Below are positions 1 through 7,450 of a stretch of DNA of 16,640 bases, one piece after another. Origin of the DNA: Bradyrhizobiaceae bacterium (lineage in GTDB: Bacteria; Pseudomonadota; Alphaproteobacteria; Rhizobiales; Hyphomicrobiaceae); assembly GCA_947475855.1 (NCBI GenBank), contig CANJPN010000066.1, positions 1 to 16,640 on the forward strand, written 5' to 3'. Position numbers and translations under genes: made by a program. A model generated the notes under the pieces. The model was not told the DNA's origin, made no database searches, and was given only the letters and a program-made list of their open reading frames with translations. Each line of letters begins with the position of its first letter. The first letter of the stretch is position 1.

Positions 1-96
1 AAATATCTGCCGAGCTACCTCGGCTGGCGCCGCATGATCGAGCGCGACGGACACGAGCTCACGCCGCGATCCTGTCTGGCTGGCGCCTTGGCTTAG
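1..96 (+). CDS. Possible transposase, C-terminal fragment
   Basis: An open frame enters from the left edge and ends at the TAG at 94-96. It gives 31 residues, beginning KYLPSYLGWRRMIERDG and ending in LAGALA. The YLGWRRMIER stretch followed by a short LTP...LAGALA tail resembles the C-terminus of DDE-type transposases as I remember them, but I cannot name the IS family from so short a piece. Support from context is that the reading frame lies at the point where the opposite-strand TIR gene stops resembling its family. It could instead be a chance open frame at the contig edge. Confidence 0.4.
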   Translation, partial: KYLPSYLGWRRMIERDGHELTPRSCLAGALA

Positions 97-127
97 AGGA
101 TAGCGCTACATTGGAACGGAACAGAGC
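1..127 (+). mobile_element. Possible right end of an insertion sequence
   Basis: The putative transposase stops at 96. About 30 bases later, near 127-131, the minus-strand TIR gene switches from family-like sequence (...FARNYSILG) to 22 unrelated residues. The last bases before that switch, GGAACGGAACAGAGCCCC at 114-131, are a plausible terminal inverted repeat (minus-strand reading GGGGCTCTGTTCC). The other end of the element and any target duplication lie outside the window, so neither the inverted repeat nor the family can be confirmed. The boundary is inferred, not measured. Confidence 0.4.
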
Positions 128-1123
128 CCCGAGAATGGAATAGTTGCGGGCGAACTGGATCAGCATCATCGCCTTGGTCGAGCGCAGCTCGGGCGTTTGC
201 CGGCCAAGCTCCGACATCGTGCTGAACAGGCCTTCGGCAGTTTTCAGAAACTCCAGCGTTGCCGTGCGGGGTACCTTGTAGGCCTCGGCCTGAGCAACGG
301 CTTTGTTGATCAACTCCGTTGTCTTCTGCAGCGTGGCGTTGAGAAACTTCTCGTTCTTCTTGAGCAGATCGCGGGCATAGAGCGCGCTACCCGTCGCCGC
401 CACGAACAGCACCGCGAGCGTCGCGATTATGCCATTGCGAATGTTGGCTGAGCGCTGCCGCTGGCGTGCCGCGCGGCGGTACACCTCGTCCGGCTCCAGC
501 CCGACGAGGCGCGCGACGATTTTTGCCAGTGCGAGATCTTTGCCGTCCCCTTCTTCCCGCACATCGGGCGCGAGCAGCACCACTGGCCGGTCTGTCACGG
601 TGCCGTCGGTCTCGACCTCGTAGCGCAAGGCGGCAGGAAAGTTGTCTGGGAATTTCCCTTCCAGGATCACTGGGATGACAGGGCGATCGGGATGCCGCGA
701 CCTGAACAGCCGTATTTCCTCGTTTACCGCCGGTCGCGAAGCGGCAACGGTTGAGCAAAGGACAATGAGTGCCGCCGCATTATCCAGGGCTTCGACCGTC
801 TGCTCTTTCAGCGTGCCGCCCGCGGAGAAGTCGTGGCGATCCCTGAAAATAGGACCGATGGAACTCGGTATTGGCCCATGCTCGGTCGGCCGACCGACGA
901 GATCACTGTCGATGCGGAAGCGCTCGAGGCCTGCATGGATACGCTTCGCCCAGGCCGTATCGGCGTGCGAATACGACATGAATGCGCGATACTTTAATGG
1001 GTGCGCCGCAGCCAGAGGTGGTTGCGGACCAGTGCCGTTGCGGACGACCGAGGCCACGAAAGCGTCCAGCGCAGCGCGCCGTTCGCCAAAGGATGAATCG
1101 TTTGGGACATCAGGATGCGACAT
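59..1123 (-). CDS. Membrane-anchored TIR-domain protein, C-terminally truncated
   Basis: The protein has 354 residues from ATG 1123; a TTG at 1138 is an alternative start. Residues about 44-205 form a TIR fold: KYRAFMSYSHAD opens strand A, FRDRHDFSAGG looks like the region around the BB loop, and VNEEIRLF (E135/E136) is where bacterial TIR NADases carry their catalytic glutamate. A single membrane helix follows at about 231-250, then a charged helical stretch. In relatives, as I recall them, TPR repeats come next. Here the last 22 residues (after SILG) are unlike the family and are encoded by the sequence antisense to the putative transposase tail, so the gene looks cut by an insertion. TIR proteins act in NAD cleavage or signalling, often in phage defence; the role here is unknown. 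The TIR call is firm. Activity of the truncated product is unproven. Confidence 0.8.
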   Translation of the reverse strand: MSHPDVPNDSSFGERRAALDAFVASVVRNGTGPQPPLAAAHPLKYRAFMSYSHADTAWAKRIHAGLERFRIDSDLVGRPTEHGPIPSSIGPIFRDRHDFSAGGTLKEQTVEALDNAAALIVLCSTVAASRPAVNEEIRLFRSRHPDRPVIPVILEGKFPDNFPAALRYEVETDGTVTDRPVVLLAPDVREEGDGKDLALAKIVARLVGLEPDEVYRRAARQRQRSANIRNGIIATLAVLFVAATGSALYARDLLKKNEKFLNATLQKTTELINKAVAQAEAYKVPRTATLEFLKTAEGLFSTMSELGRQTPELRSTKAMMLIQFARNYSILGALFRSNVALSSKPRRQPDRIAA

Positions 1124-1162
1124 TGCAACGTGCCCCAACCCGCTAAAGCCGCCTCGGCAACC

Positions 1163-1417
1163 CTACAGCCACTTACACACTCGGGTTGCTGTCACGCCAG
1201 GGATACGGGCAGTGCAACGCATTCTGCGACCGCATGGATGCATACCGGACACGACTTGCCCCCGCTGCAAGCTGTCACGCGACCAGATCGCGAAGCTGGC
1301 ATCGTGAGCATTGGCAAGGCATCGCGCCTTTTGCGCTTGGGCATCATGTGAAAACAACGTACCGGCATTGGCGCTTATGACCGCGCACAGGAAGGCCAGA
1401 AAATGCGATCGGCGCAT
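1163..1417 (-). CDS. Small exported protein of unknown function
   Basis: The protein has 84 residues from ATG 1417. AGGAG lies about 9 bases upstream, a good ribosome binding site that supports this start over the TTG at 1423. The N-terminus MRRSHFLAFLCAVISANAG is a clear signal peptide, with a likely cleavage after AQA near residue 29. The mature part is short, arginine-rich and has four cysteines. It ends only 39 bases before the start codon of the TIR gene, so the two may be co-transcribed. The signal peptide resembles those of ABC-type substrate-binding proteins. It may therefore be a decayed stump of such a gene rather than a real small secreted protein. I do not recognise the mature sequence. 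Confidence 0.45.
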   Translation of the reverse strand: MRRSHFLAFLCAVISANAGTLFSHDAQAQKARCLANAHDASFAIWSRDSLQRGQVVSGMHPCGRRMRCTARIPGVTATRVCKWL

Positions 1418-1613
1418 GAACAATTCTCCTGGTCAGAATCCGAATGAACGCCGTGATGCCAACTGGACGTCTAGATGACCGATCGGTGAGATCGGAAAAG
1501 CAGCGGCGTCCACAAAGTTACACGCAGGCGGATCATTGACAATAGGAGGTGCCGCCGCGCGGGACCTGCCTTTGCGGCCTTGGGTCGATGTCGAACTCAG
1601 GCCCTACGACCAC
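1418..1613. other. Intergenic stretch with a 10-bp palindrome
   Basis: This stretch separates the end of the BMP-family gene from the small exported protein, both on the minus strand. I see no convincing gene. The palindrome ACCGATCGGT at 1478-1487 could be an operator half-way between the two genes, but nothing else supports that. AGGAG for the 1417 start lies at the left edge. Confidence 0.3.
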
Positions 1614-2622
1614 TCACTTCGGAAACGCGAATTCCGGCCCGCTCCATTCCGTCGAAACGCTCGCAGGATCGGAGAACACGTCGAGTGCCTCCTCGATAAT
1701 CTTGCCCCGAATTTCCTCCGGTACCCGCCGGGACAGTGCGAGGCGCACGGCTTCCGGGTCCTCGAGCCCGATCGGCCTGATGATGCCGGGCTTGAAGCTG
1801 CCATCGAGAATCTCTCGCGCCGCGCTGAATACCGCGAGCCCAGCATCCGCGATGGCCGACCCGATGAACACGTCCGGCACGCGGCTCGTCCAGTCCACGA
1901 CGTTGCCGATCTGCTGGATCTTCTTCTCGCGGCAGCCATCGATCGCGCCGCCACGGGCTGCATTGAGCATCGTGAACAGGATGTCGACGCCGGCGTCCGC
2001 CAAGGCGATCGTCCCGCGCTTGGCGAGTGCTGCATCGTCCATGCTGCCCGTGAAGCCCGTGAGTACTTTCACCTTCGGGTTCGCTTCGGCGACACCGTTT
2101 GCAAACGCTGCCCGTGCCTTCAGCGACGAGGCGAATTTGATCCCGGACAGATGCCCCACGACGCCGCTCTTGGTCAGCATCGCAGCAAGCACGCCGGCGA
2201 GATAGGCTGACAACTCCTGCAACACCTCGTAGCTGGCGAGGTTCGGCCCCGACACCGCTCCCTGGGTGACGACGAAGCGGATATCGGGCAACTGCGGCCA
2301 CTAACTTTGCAGCATCGTTGTTCTGGCCGCCGTGAGCGATCACGACATCCGGCTTGTCCTTCGCCAGTTCGCGCATAGCCTTGGCGAGTTCGTCCCGCTG
2401 CGGCGCGATTCCTTGCAAGAACGCGATCTTTGCACCAAGCCGCTCTTCGGCGAGCTTCAAGCCGCCATAGCCGGCCTGCATGAAGCCGCCGTCGTCGACG
2501 CGGCCCGCGAATAGCGCGCCGATCCGCACGGGTGCTTGCGCTCTTGCACGCGGCGCCAGCATGGCGGCGCCCATCATCGTCATCGCCAGCCGCCGGTCGA
2601 GCAATGGCAAGGAGGTCTTCAT
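1614..2622 (-). pseudogene. BMP-family (PnrA/Med-like) substrate-binding protein, frameshifted
   Basis: Two overlapping minus-strand frames together make one complete BMP-family lipoprotein-like binding protein of about 335 residues. The first part starts at ATG 2622 (AGGA just upstream). It has a signal peptide ending near ARAQAP, then VRIGALFAGRVDDGGFMQAG and DVVIAHGGQNNDAAKLVAA. The second part resumes at about 2291 with LPDIRFVVTQGAVSGPN and runs through GVVGHLSG, DAGVDILFTMLNAARGGAIDGCREK and QIGNV to the TGA at 1614. The switch lies near 2292-2297. One extra base (or two missing) restores a single frame. Members bind nucleosides or other small molecules for ABC importers. The start lies 51 bases after the TAXI gene, so the two are probably one transcript. 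No importer membrane or ATPase gene is nearby. Both halves look well conserved, so the frameshift is either recent or a sequencing error. Confidence 0.8.
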
Positions 2623-2673
2623 GCTGTCCTCATGCGGAGAAGAAACGCAACTCGAGACGCCGCGCTTGGCAAG

Positions 2674-3756
2674 CTATCTTGGCTGCTGCTTGAACCATTC
2701 CATGAAGCGCTGGAACAGCCGTTCCTGTTCGCCAGGGGCCATGACGCCGACCCGAGTATCGGCTGCGCGCGGCTTCTTCGTCAGCTCAGCCAGCTTTTCC
2801 GTTGCAAGTTCGTGACGGGTCCAGCCAGGCACTTGCGCAGCCAAATTTACGTCCTTCCAGGCGGGCTGATATCCCAGGCTTTTGAACTTGTCGAACTGGT
2901 CGAAGAACAACTCCACGAAGCGCCGCACCCTGCGCGAACGATCAGGCGACTGCGGCCGGTCGAGAACGGCGAGCACGGTTTGCACCGCGACAGTCTCCAC
3001 CCGCTCTCCGGGCTTGATGAAGTTCGGGTAGTCCGCCGATGTAAACTCGGAGGGGAAATAGAACTCGTCGAGCTTGTCGTACGGGATCGCCAGCAGCTTG
3101 TATCCCCCATCGTTCGAGAACCCGGCGATCATGTTGTTCGGCTTGGCCACGCTGTGCATGAAGCCGGCGATCTCGCCCGACTTCATCATGGCAAGCGCCT
3201 GTACGTTCGACACGAACACCGGCTCGACCTTGACGCCGAGGCGCTGAAAGATGATCGGCGCCGTTACCGACGGCCCGGCACCCGGCACGTTGAAGCCGAC
3301 TTTGCGTCCGTTCAGGTCCGCGAATGTCTTGATCTCCGGCCGGACGACGAGGTGGATGTCAGACATGTAGAGCGCCGCGATGTACTGGACGCGCTTTTCG
3401 ATCTGCGGAACCTTTTCAACCGTGCGCAGGTAGTGCAGCACATCCGTCTGTGTCAGGGCGACATCGATGCCGTTGAGGAACAGCAGAGCCTTGACGTTGT
3501 TGGCGGCTCCCGGCGTCGCCAGCGGCAGCACGCGCAGGGTGCCGGTTTCATTCAGGTTGCGCGCGATTTCGGCAGCAAAAGGAAGGAACGTGTCCTCCGG
3601 CAGACCGGCCGCAAGTCCCACGGTCCACTCGTTGGCTTTCGCCCTGGATTCAGCGCGGCTGGCCTTGGATTGTGGAGCCGTTTGCGCCAGCGCCAAATGG
3701 CAAGCTGCCGAAAGACCCAGTATCATCGCGAGCCCGGAAGCCAAGATACGAAGCAT
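2674..3756 (-). CDS. TAXI-family TRAP transporter solute-binding protein
   Basis: The protein has 360 residues. ATG 3756 is chosen because GGGGAG sits 6 bases upstream and a signal peptide follows at once (MLRILASGLAMILGLSAAC...ALAQ). An upstream in-frame start at 3807 would add 17 unlikely residues. The mature part fits the TAXI group: an early VGLAAGLPEDTF segment, GAANNVKALLFLNGIDVALTQ, FADLNGRKVGFNVPGAG, the Q-rich FVSNVQALAMMKSGEIAGF region, and Y-x-F-P-S-E-F in the C-terminal half. TAXI proteins capture organic anions in the periplasm for TRAP permeases. No DctQM-type permease lies in the window, so it is an orphan binding protein or works with a distant partner. It sits between a flavin monooxygenase and a BMP binding protein on the same strand. 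Confidence 0.85.
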   Translation of the reverse strand: MLRILASGLAMILGLSAACHLALAQTAPQSKASRAESRAKANEWTVGLAAGLPEDTFLPFAAEIARNLNETGTLRVLPLATPGAANNVKALLFLNGIDVALTQTDVLHYLRTVEKVPQIEKRVQYIAALYMSDIHLVVRPEIKTFADLNGRKVGFNVPGAGPSVTAPIIFQRLGVKVEPVFVSNVQALAMMKSGEIAGFMHSVAKPNNMIAGFSNDGGYKLLAIPYDKLDEFYFPSEFTSADYPNFIKPGERVETVAVQTVLAVLDRPQSPDRSRRVRRFVELFFDQFDKFKSLGYQPAWKDVNLAAQVPGWTRHELATEKLAELTKKPRAADTRVGVMAPGEQERLFQRFMEWFKQQPR

Positions 3757-3962
3757 GTGCGCTCCCCATATGATGCGATCGAGCAGTCGGTGGGCGGAAC
3801 AATTCAAGGTGTCGAACGGCTAGCACGCAAGTCTGAAGGAATAGCTAGTCAGCCAGCCTTTCCTTTCCCGAAGCTTAATGTCGGGGCGGAGACGACATAC
3901 CTTTTGTACCGGTTTTCCATGCAAGCAAGGCAGCAAAAAGTTTATTGTCGCCGAAATGGTCT

Positions 3963-5324
3963 TCAGCTTGCCGCGCGTTCATAGCGGCTTGGGGGCCGCC
4001 TCAGACCCATGTGATCGCGAAGCGTTACTCCGTCCTCGTAACCTACGCGCAGCACGCCCCTGCGCTGCATTTCCGGCACCAGCAATTGGCACACGTCGTC
4101 GAGTTCCCCCGGCAGATAGCTCGGTTGCAGGATGAACCCGTCGCACGCGCCCATCCCGAACCAGTGCTCCATCTCGTCGGCGACGTCTTTTACCGAGCCG
4201 ATCATCGTCGCCTTGCCGCGGCTTCCGGCGAGCCGCTCCCACATCTGACGAACCGTCAGCTTTTCGCGTGCCGCCGTCGTCATGATGTTTTTGAACATTC
4301 CCTGGCTCGTTACCTTCGCATGCATCTCCAATTGGGGAAACGGATCGTCGGGTTTCACGCCCATTGCCGCGAGATCGGTGCCGAGCAGCATGGTCAGATA
4401 GTCAATCCCGACCTGCGGATGGATCAGAGATTGCAGGTAATCCCATTTCGCCCTGGCTTCCTCGCGCGTCGGCGCGACAACGGCCGTCAGCCCCGGCAGA
4501 ATTACCATTTGATCTGGCGTACGCCCGAACTTGGCCATTCGGCCCTTGACGTCGTCGTAGTGCTCCTTTTGGGTCTCCGCCGTCAGGTTCGATGTGAACA
4601 CACCCTCGGCGGTTTCCGCTGCAAGCTCGCGGCCCGCAGGCGACGTCCCGGCTTGGAAGATGACTGGATAACCCTGAATCGGCCGAGGCACGTTGAGCGG
4701 CCCGCGCACCTTGAAGTGCTCACCTTTGTGGTTGAGATGGTGCATTTTGTCGGGGTTGAGGAACACACCCGAAGCCTTGTCGCGCGGGAATGCGTCGTCG
4801 TCCCAACTGTCCCATAGGCCGTGAACAACATTCACAAACTCGCGCGCCCGGTCGTAGCGATCCTCATGCCCGTAGTGCTCGTCGCGGCCGAAGTTCGGCG
4901 CCTCCGAGGCGTTACCCGAGGTCACGACATTCCACGCTGCGCGCCCCTTGGAGATGTGGTCGAGCGAAGCGAACCGGCGGGCGACGTTGTAGGGCTCGTT
5001 GTAGGATGTGGTCGCGGTCGCTACGAGGCCGATGCGCTTCGTCACCATCGCGAGCGCGCCGAGCAGCGTCGTCGGCTCGAAATAGGCCGTGTACTGAGCC
5101 GATCGCTTCAGCGATTCCCGCGTCCGCTCCGCCGTCGCCGCCGAATCCGCGAAGAACAGGAAATCGAGTCCGGCCGCTTCTGCGGTCTGCGCCAGCCGCA
5201 CATAGTGGTCGATGTTGATGCCGGCATCGGCGTCCGCCTTCGGGTGCCGCCACGAGGCGATGTGATGCCCCGTATGATTGAAGAACACGCCAAGGTGCAT
5301 GCGTTTAGCGCGAGCATCAGCCAT
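3963..5324 (-). CDS. FMN-dependent monooxygenase, NtaA/SnaA/DszA group (LLM class)
   Basis: The protein has 453 residues from ATG 5324, with GGGAG about 8 bases upstream. It belongs to the luciferase-like monooxygenases of the nitrilotriacetate/pristinamycin/dibenzothiophene-sulfone monooxygenase type. Visible markers are LGVFFNHTGHHIASWRHP at the N-terminus, DFLFFADS, FEPTTLLGALAMVTKRIGL, the FMN-site stretch ATTSYNEPYNVARRFASLDH with GRAAWNVVTS after it, GRDEHYGHEDRYDRA, and PVIFQAGTSPAGRELAAETAEGVF. Such enzymes use FMNH2 from a separate flavin reductase and oxygen to cleave C-S or C-N bonds or to oxidise xenobiotics. No reductase gene is visible here. The downstream binding proteins on the same strand suggest that a compound is taken up and then oxidised. 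The substrate cannot be told from sequence. Confidence 0.88.
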   Translation of the reverse strand: MADARAKRMHLGVFFNHTGHHIASWRHPKADADAGINIDHYVRLAQTAEAAGLDFLFFADSAATAERTRESLKRSAQYTAYFEPTTLLGALAMVTKRIGLVATATTSYNEPYNVARRFASLDHISKGRAAWNVVTSGNASEAPNFGRDEHYGHEDRYDRAREFVNVVHGLWDSWDDDAFPRDKASGVFLNPDKMHHLNHKGEHFKVRGPLNVPRPIQGYPVIFQAGTSPAGRELAAETAEGVFTSNLTAETQKEHYDDVKGRMAKFGRTPDQMVILPGLTAVVAPTREEARAKWDYLQSLIHPQVGIDYLTMLLGTDLAAMGVKPDDPFPQLEMHAKVTSQGMFKNIMTTAAREKLTVRQMWERLAGSRGKATMIGSVKDVADEMEHWFGMGACDGFILQPSYLPGELDDVCQLLVPEMQRRGVLRVGYEDGVTLRDHMGLRRPPSRYERAAS

Positions 5325-5354
5325 CGGACCGCTCCCTCGGTTTGAGTTTCCCCG

Positions 5355-5382
5355 ATCCTACCCCCGTCGCCCCGTCACTCAA
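5355..5382 (-). promoter_or_regulatory. Candidate promoter for the monooxygenase cluster
   Basis: On the minus strand TTGAGT (5377-5382) and TAGGAT (5355-5360) are separated by 16 bases, and the second box lies about 30 bases before ATG 5324. Each matches the vegetative consensus at four of six positions. Its placement directly ahead of the first gene of the minus-strand cluster supports it. In a GC-rich genome this is weak evidence on its own. Confidence 0.35.
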
Positions 5383-5559
5383 GCCGCGTTTTGCCGCCGA
5401 GCGGAAGTGTCACCACCTGATCTTTTGCACTCAGAGCAGGCGTGAACGTGGCGCCTGCCAAGGCGAGGTCATCAAGAAACATCTCCTTAACGAAAATGCT
5501 TGCACAATAGCGCCCGAGTTGGCACTAATCCGGCCATCTGCTTCCGAGACCCGAGATTT

Positions 5560-5682
5560 ATGCGCACCGGCACCCATGCCCCGGCCCCGATCCCGACCCG
5601 CACACGCGGCGCGGCGACGGCTGCTGCGCTACTCCTGGCAAAGCTTCTTCTGCTGCTTAGAGGCCCCTGGGCCGTCGCCTGA
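5560..5682 (+). CDS. Leucine-rich leader peptide of leuA (attenuator)
   Basis: This is a 40-codon frame, from ATG 5560 to TGA 5682, lying 126 bases before leuA. It encodes a C-terminal part reading AAALLLAKLLLLLRGPW. Eight of the ten codons between 5629 and 5658 are leucine, including CTA, which should be rare in so GC-rich a genome. This is the classic form of a leader peptide whose ribosome stalls when leucyl-tRNA is scarce, raising expression of the leucine gene behind it. The ribosome binding site is weak (GAG about 7 bases ahead). A TTG at 5500 opens the same frame further upstream. A weak promoter-like pair (TTGCAC 5500-5505, ACTAAT 5524-5529) could lie ahead. The stem at 5664-5717 overlaps its end. 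No conservation test was possible. Confidence 0.65.
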   Translation: MRTGTHAPAPIPTRTRGAATAAALLLAKLLLLLRGPWAVA

Positions 5683-5717
5683 TGCTCTGCGGTCCCGCAG
5701 GGCCGGCCGCTCAGGGG
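5664..5717 (+). promoter_or_regulatory. RNA stem overlapping the end of the leucine leader
   Basis: CCCCTGGGCCG (5664-5674) pairs with CGGCC (5704-5708) and CAGGGG (5712-5717), an 11-bp stem with a GCT bulge. It encloses a second hairpin, CTGCG/CGCAG at 5687-5700. The left arm falls on the leader codons after the leucine run. A ribosome stalled on leucine codons would leave it free to form, and one reaching the TGA at 5680-5682 would cover it. That is the geometry of attenuation. I do not see a downstream U-tailed terminator before leuA, so the switch may act on Rho or on translation. The pairing was done by eye. Confidence 0.5.
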
Positions 5718-5808
5718 ATGCAGTGACGCCAGCCACGCAACGCTCACGGCCGTTGATCTCAGCAGCCCGTTGTGCTCGAAAAGCAAAAGTATTCCAGGAA
5801 CCGCTCCC

Positions 5809-7413
5809 ATGACCATCGAGTCCGCCCATCCCGGCGACAAAGCCGGCGCAGATACCGGCCGCATCATCATGTTCGACACGACGTTGCGCGACGGCGAGCA
5901 GTCGCCCGGCGCGACGATGACTTTCGAGGAGAAGCTCGAGGTCGCCGACCTGCTCGATGAGATGGGCGTCGATGTCATCGAGGCCGGCTTTCCGATCGCT
6001 TCCGACGGCGACTTCGAGGCCGTCTCCGAGATCGCCAAGCGCGTCAAGAACGCAGCGGTCTGTGGCCTCGCCCGTGCCGGCGCCAAAGACATCGAACGCT
6101 GCGGCGAGGCGGTGCGCCACGCCAGGCGCCCGCGCATCCACACGTTCATCTCCACTTCGCCGATCCACATGAAATACAAGCTCCAGAAGGAGCCGGCCGA
6201 GGTGCTGGACATGGTCCGCGCCCAGGTCTCACGCGCGCGCGCTTTCACCGATGACGTCGAGTGGTCGGCCGAGGACGCGACGCGTACCGAGCACGACTTC
6301 CTGTGCCAATGCGTCGAGACCGCGATCAAGGCCGGAGCGACGACGATCAATATTCCCGATACCGTCGGCTACACCGTTCCGGACGAATACTACGCGCTCT
6401 TCAGGATGCTGATCGAGCGCGTGCCGAACGCCGACAAGGCGATCTTCTCGACCCACTGCCATAACGATCTCGGCCTCGCCGTCGCCAACTCCCTGGCCGG
6501 CGTTCGCGCAGGCGCGCGCCAGATCGAATGCACCATCAACGGCATTGGCGAGCGGGCGGGCAATGCCGCGCTCGAAGAGATCGTGATGGCGATCAAGACC
6601 CGCGCCGACGTGCTGCCCTACGCGACCGGTATCGACTCGACCACGTTGACCCGCGCCTCGAAGCTCGTCGCCGCCGCGACCTCGTTCCCTGTGCAGTACA
6701 ACAAGGCGATCGTCGGCCGGAACGCCTTCGCGCACGAGAGCGGTATCCACCAGGACGGTATGCTCAAGCACACCCAGACCTACGAGATCATGACGCCGGA
6801 GTCCGTCGGCGTCGCCAAGACCTCGCTGGTCATGGGCAAGCACTCGGGTCGTGCGGCCTTCCGCTCCAAGCTGAAAGAGCTCGGCTACGAACTCGGCGAT
6901 AATGCCTTGGAGGACGCGTTCAACCGGTTCAAGGCGCTCGCCGACCGCAAGAAGGTGATCTACGACGAGGACATCGAGGCGCTGGTGGACGAGGAGATCG
7001 CGACCAACGCAGACCATATCAAGGTGGTCTCGATGATGGTCGTCGCCGGCACGCAGGGCCCGCAGACCGCGACCATGACACTCGAGGTCGAAGGCAAGGA
7101 GAAGACGGTGCAGTCGACCGGCAACGGCCCGGTCGACGCGATCTTCAACGCCATCCAGAAGCTCGTGCCGCACACGGCTACGTTGGAGCTCTATCAGGTC
7201 CACGCCGTCACCGAAGGCACCGACGCCCAGGCCGAAGTCTCGGTCCGCCTGTCGGAGGATGGCCGCAGCGTGGGCTCCAAGGCCGCCGACCCCGACACCA
7301 TGGTCGCCTCGGCCAAAGCCTACGTGGCCGCTCTCTCGAAACTGATGATCAAGCGCCAGCGCCAGATCGTCGCCCAACCCCGCGGTCCCGAAGCCAAGCT
7401 CAAGGGTATCTAA
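5809..7413 (+). CDS. leuA: 2-isopropylmalate synthase
   Basis: The protein has 534 residues and catalyses the first committed step of leucine synthesis: acetyl-CoA plus 2-ketoisovalerate gives 2-isopropylmalate. ATG 5809 is chosen because AGGAA lies 8 bases upstream; the frame is open back to 5770. The catalytic TIM barrel starts with IIMFDTTLRDGEQSPGATM (D23, R27, E30). HCHND gives metal ligands H216 and H218. GIGERAGNAALEE and HESGIHQDGMLKH follow as expected. The C-terminal third (from about residue 395) is the LeuA dimerisation/allosteric domain that senses leucine. Length and motifs match bacterial LeuA types. Expression is probably tuned by the leucine leader 126 bases upstream. It stands alone, not with leuBCD. 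Confidence 0.97.
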   Translation: MTIESAHPGDKAGADTGRIIMFDTTLRDGEQSPGATMTFEEKLEVADLLDEMGVDVIEAGFPIASDGDFEAVSEIAKRVKNAAVCGLARAGAKDIERCGEAVRHARRPRIHTFISTSPIHMKYKLQKEPAEVLDMVRAQVSRARAFTDDVEWSAEDATRTEHDFLCQCVETAIKAGATTINIPDTVGYTVPDEYYALFRMLIERVPNADKAIFSTHCHNDLGLAVANSLAGVRAGARQIECTINGIGERAGNAALEEIVMAIKTRADVLPYATGIDSTTLTRASKLVAAATSFPVQYNKAIVGRNAFAHESGIHQDGMLKHTQTYEIMTPESVGVAKTSLVMGKHSGRAAFRSKLKELGYELGDNALEDAFNRFKALADRKKVIYDEDIEALVDEEIATNADHIKVVSMMVVAGTQGPQTATMTLEVEGKEKTVQSTGNGPVDAIFNAIQKLVPHTATLELYQVHAVTEGTDAQAEVSVRLSEDGRSVGSKAADPDTMVASAKAYVAALSKLMIKRQRQIVAQPRGPEAKLKGI

Positions 7414-7450
7414 ACCCTCGCAAGGGTGTCAGACCCGGAGGGTCTGACAC
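7414..7450 (+). terminator. Hairpins directly after leuA
   Basis: GTGTCAGACCC (7426-7436) pairs perfectly with GGGTCTGACAC (7440-7450) across a 3-base loop: 11 bp, starting 13 bases after the leuA stop. A smaller stem ACCCT/AGGGT at 7414-7427 shares its last two bases and would compete. No T-run follows, so this may act as a Rho-independent-like stop without a U-tail, as a 3'-end stabiliser, or be a dispersed repeat. Confidence 0.5.

Noticed and set aside
2536..3984. 482-residue plus-strand open frame
   Set aside because: It is the antisense of the TAXI gene; it is rich in R/H/D/L as GC-rich antisense frames are, and has no domain.
6229..7377. 382-residue minus-strand open frame
   Set aside because: It is antisense to leuA, with a low-complexity G/D/H/R composition typical of shadow frames.
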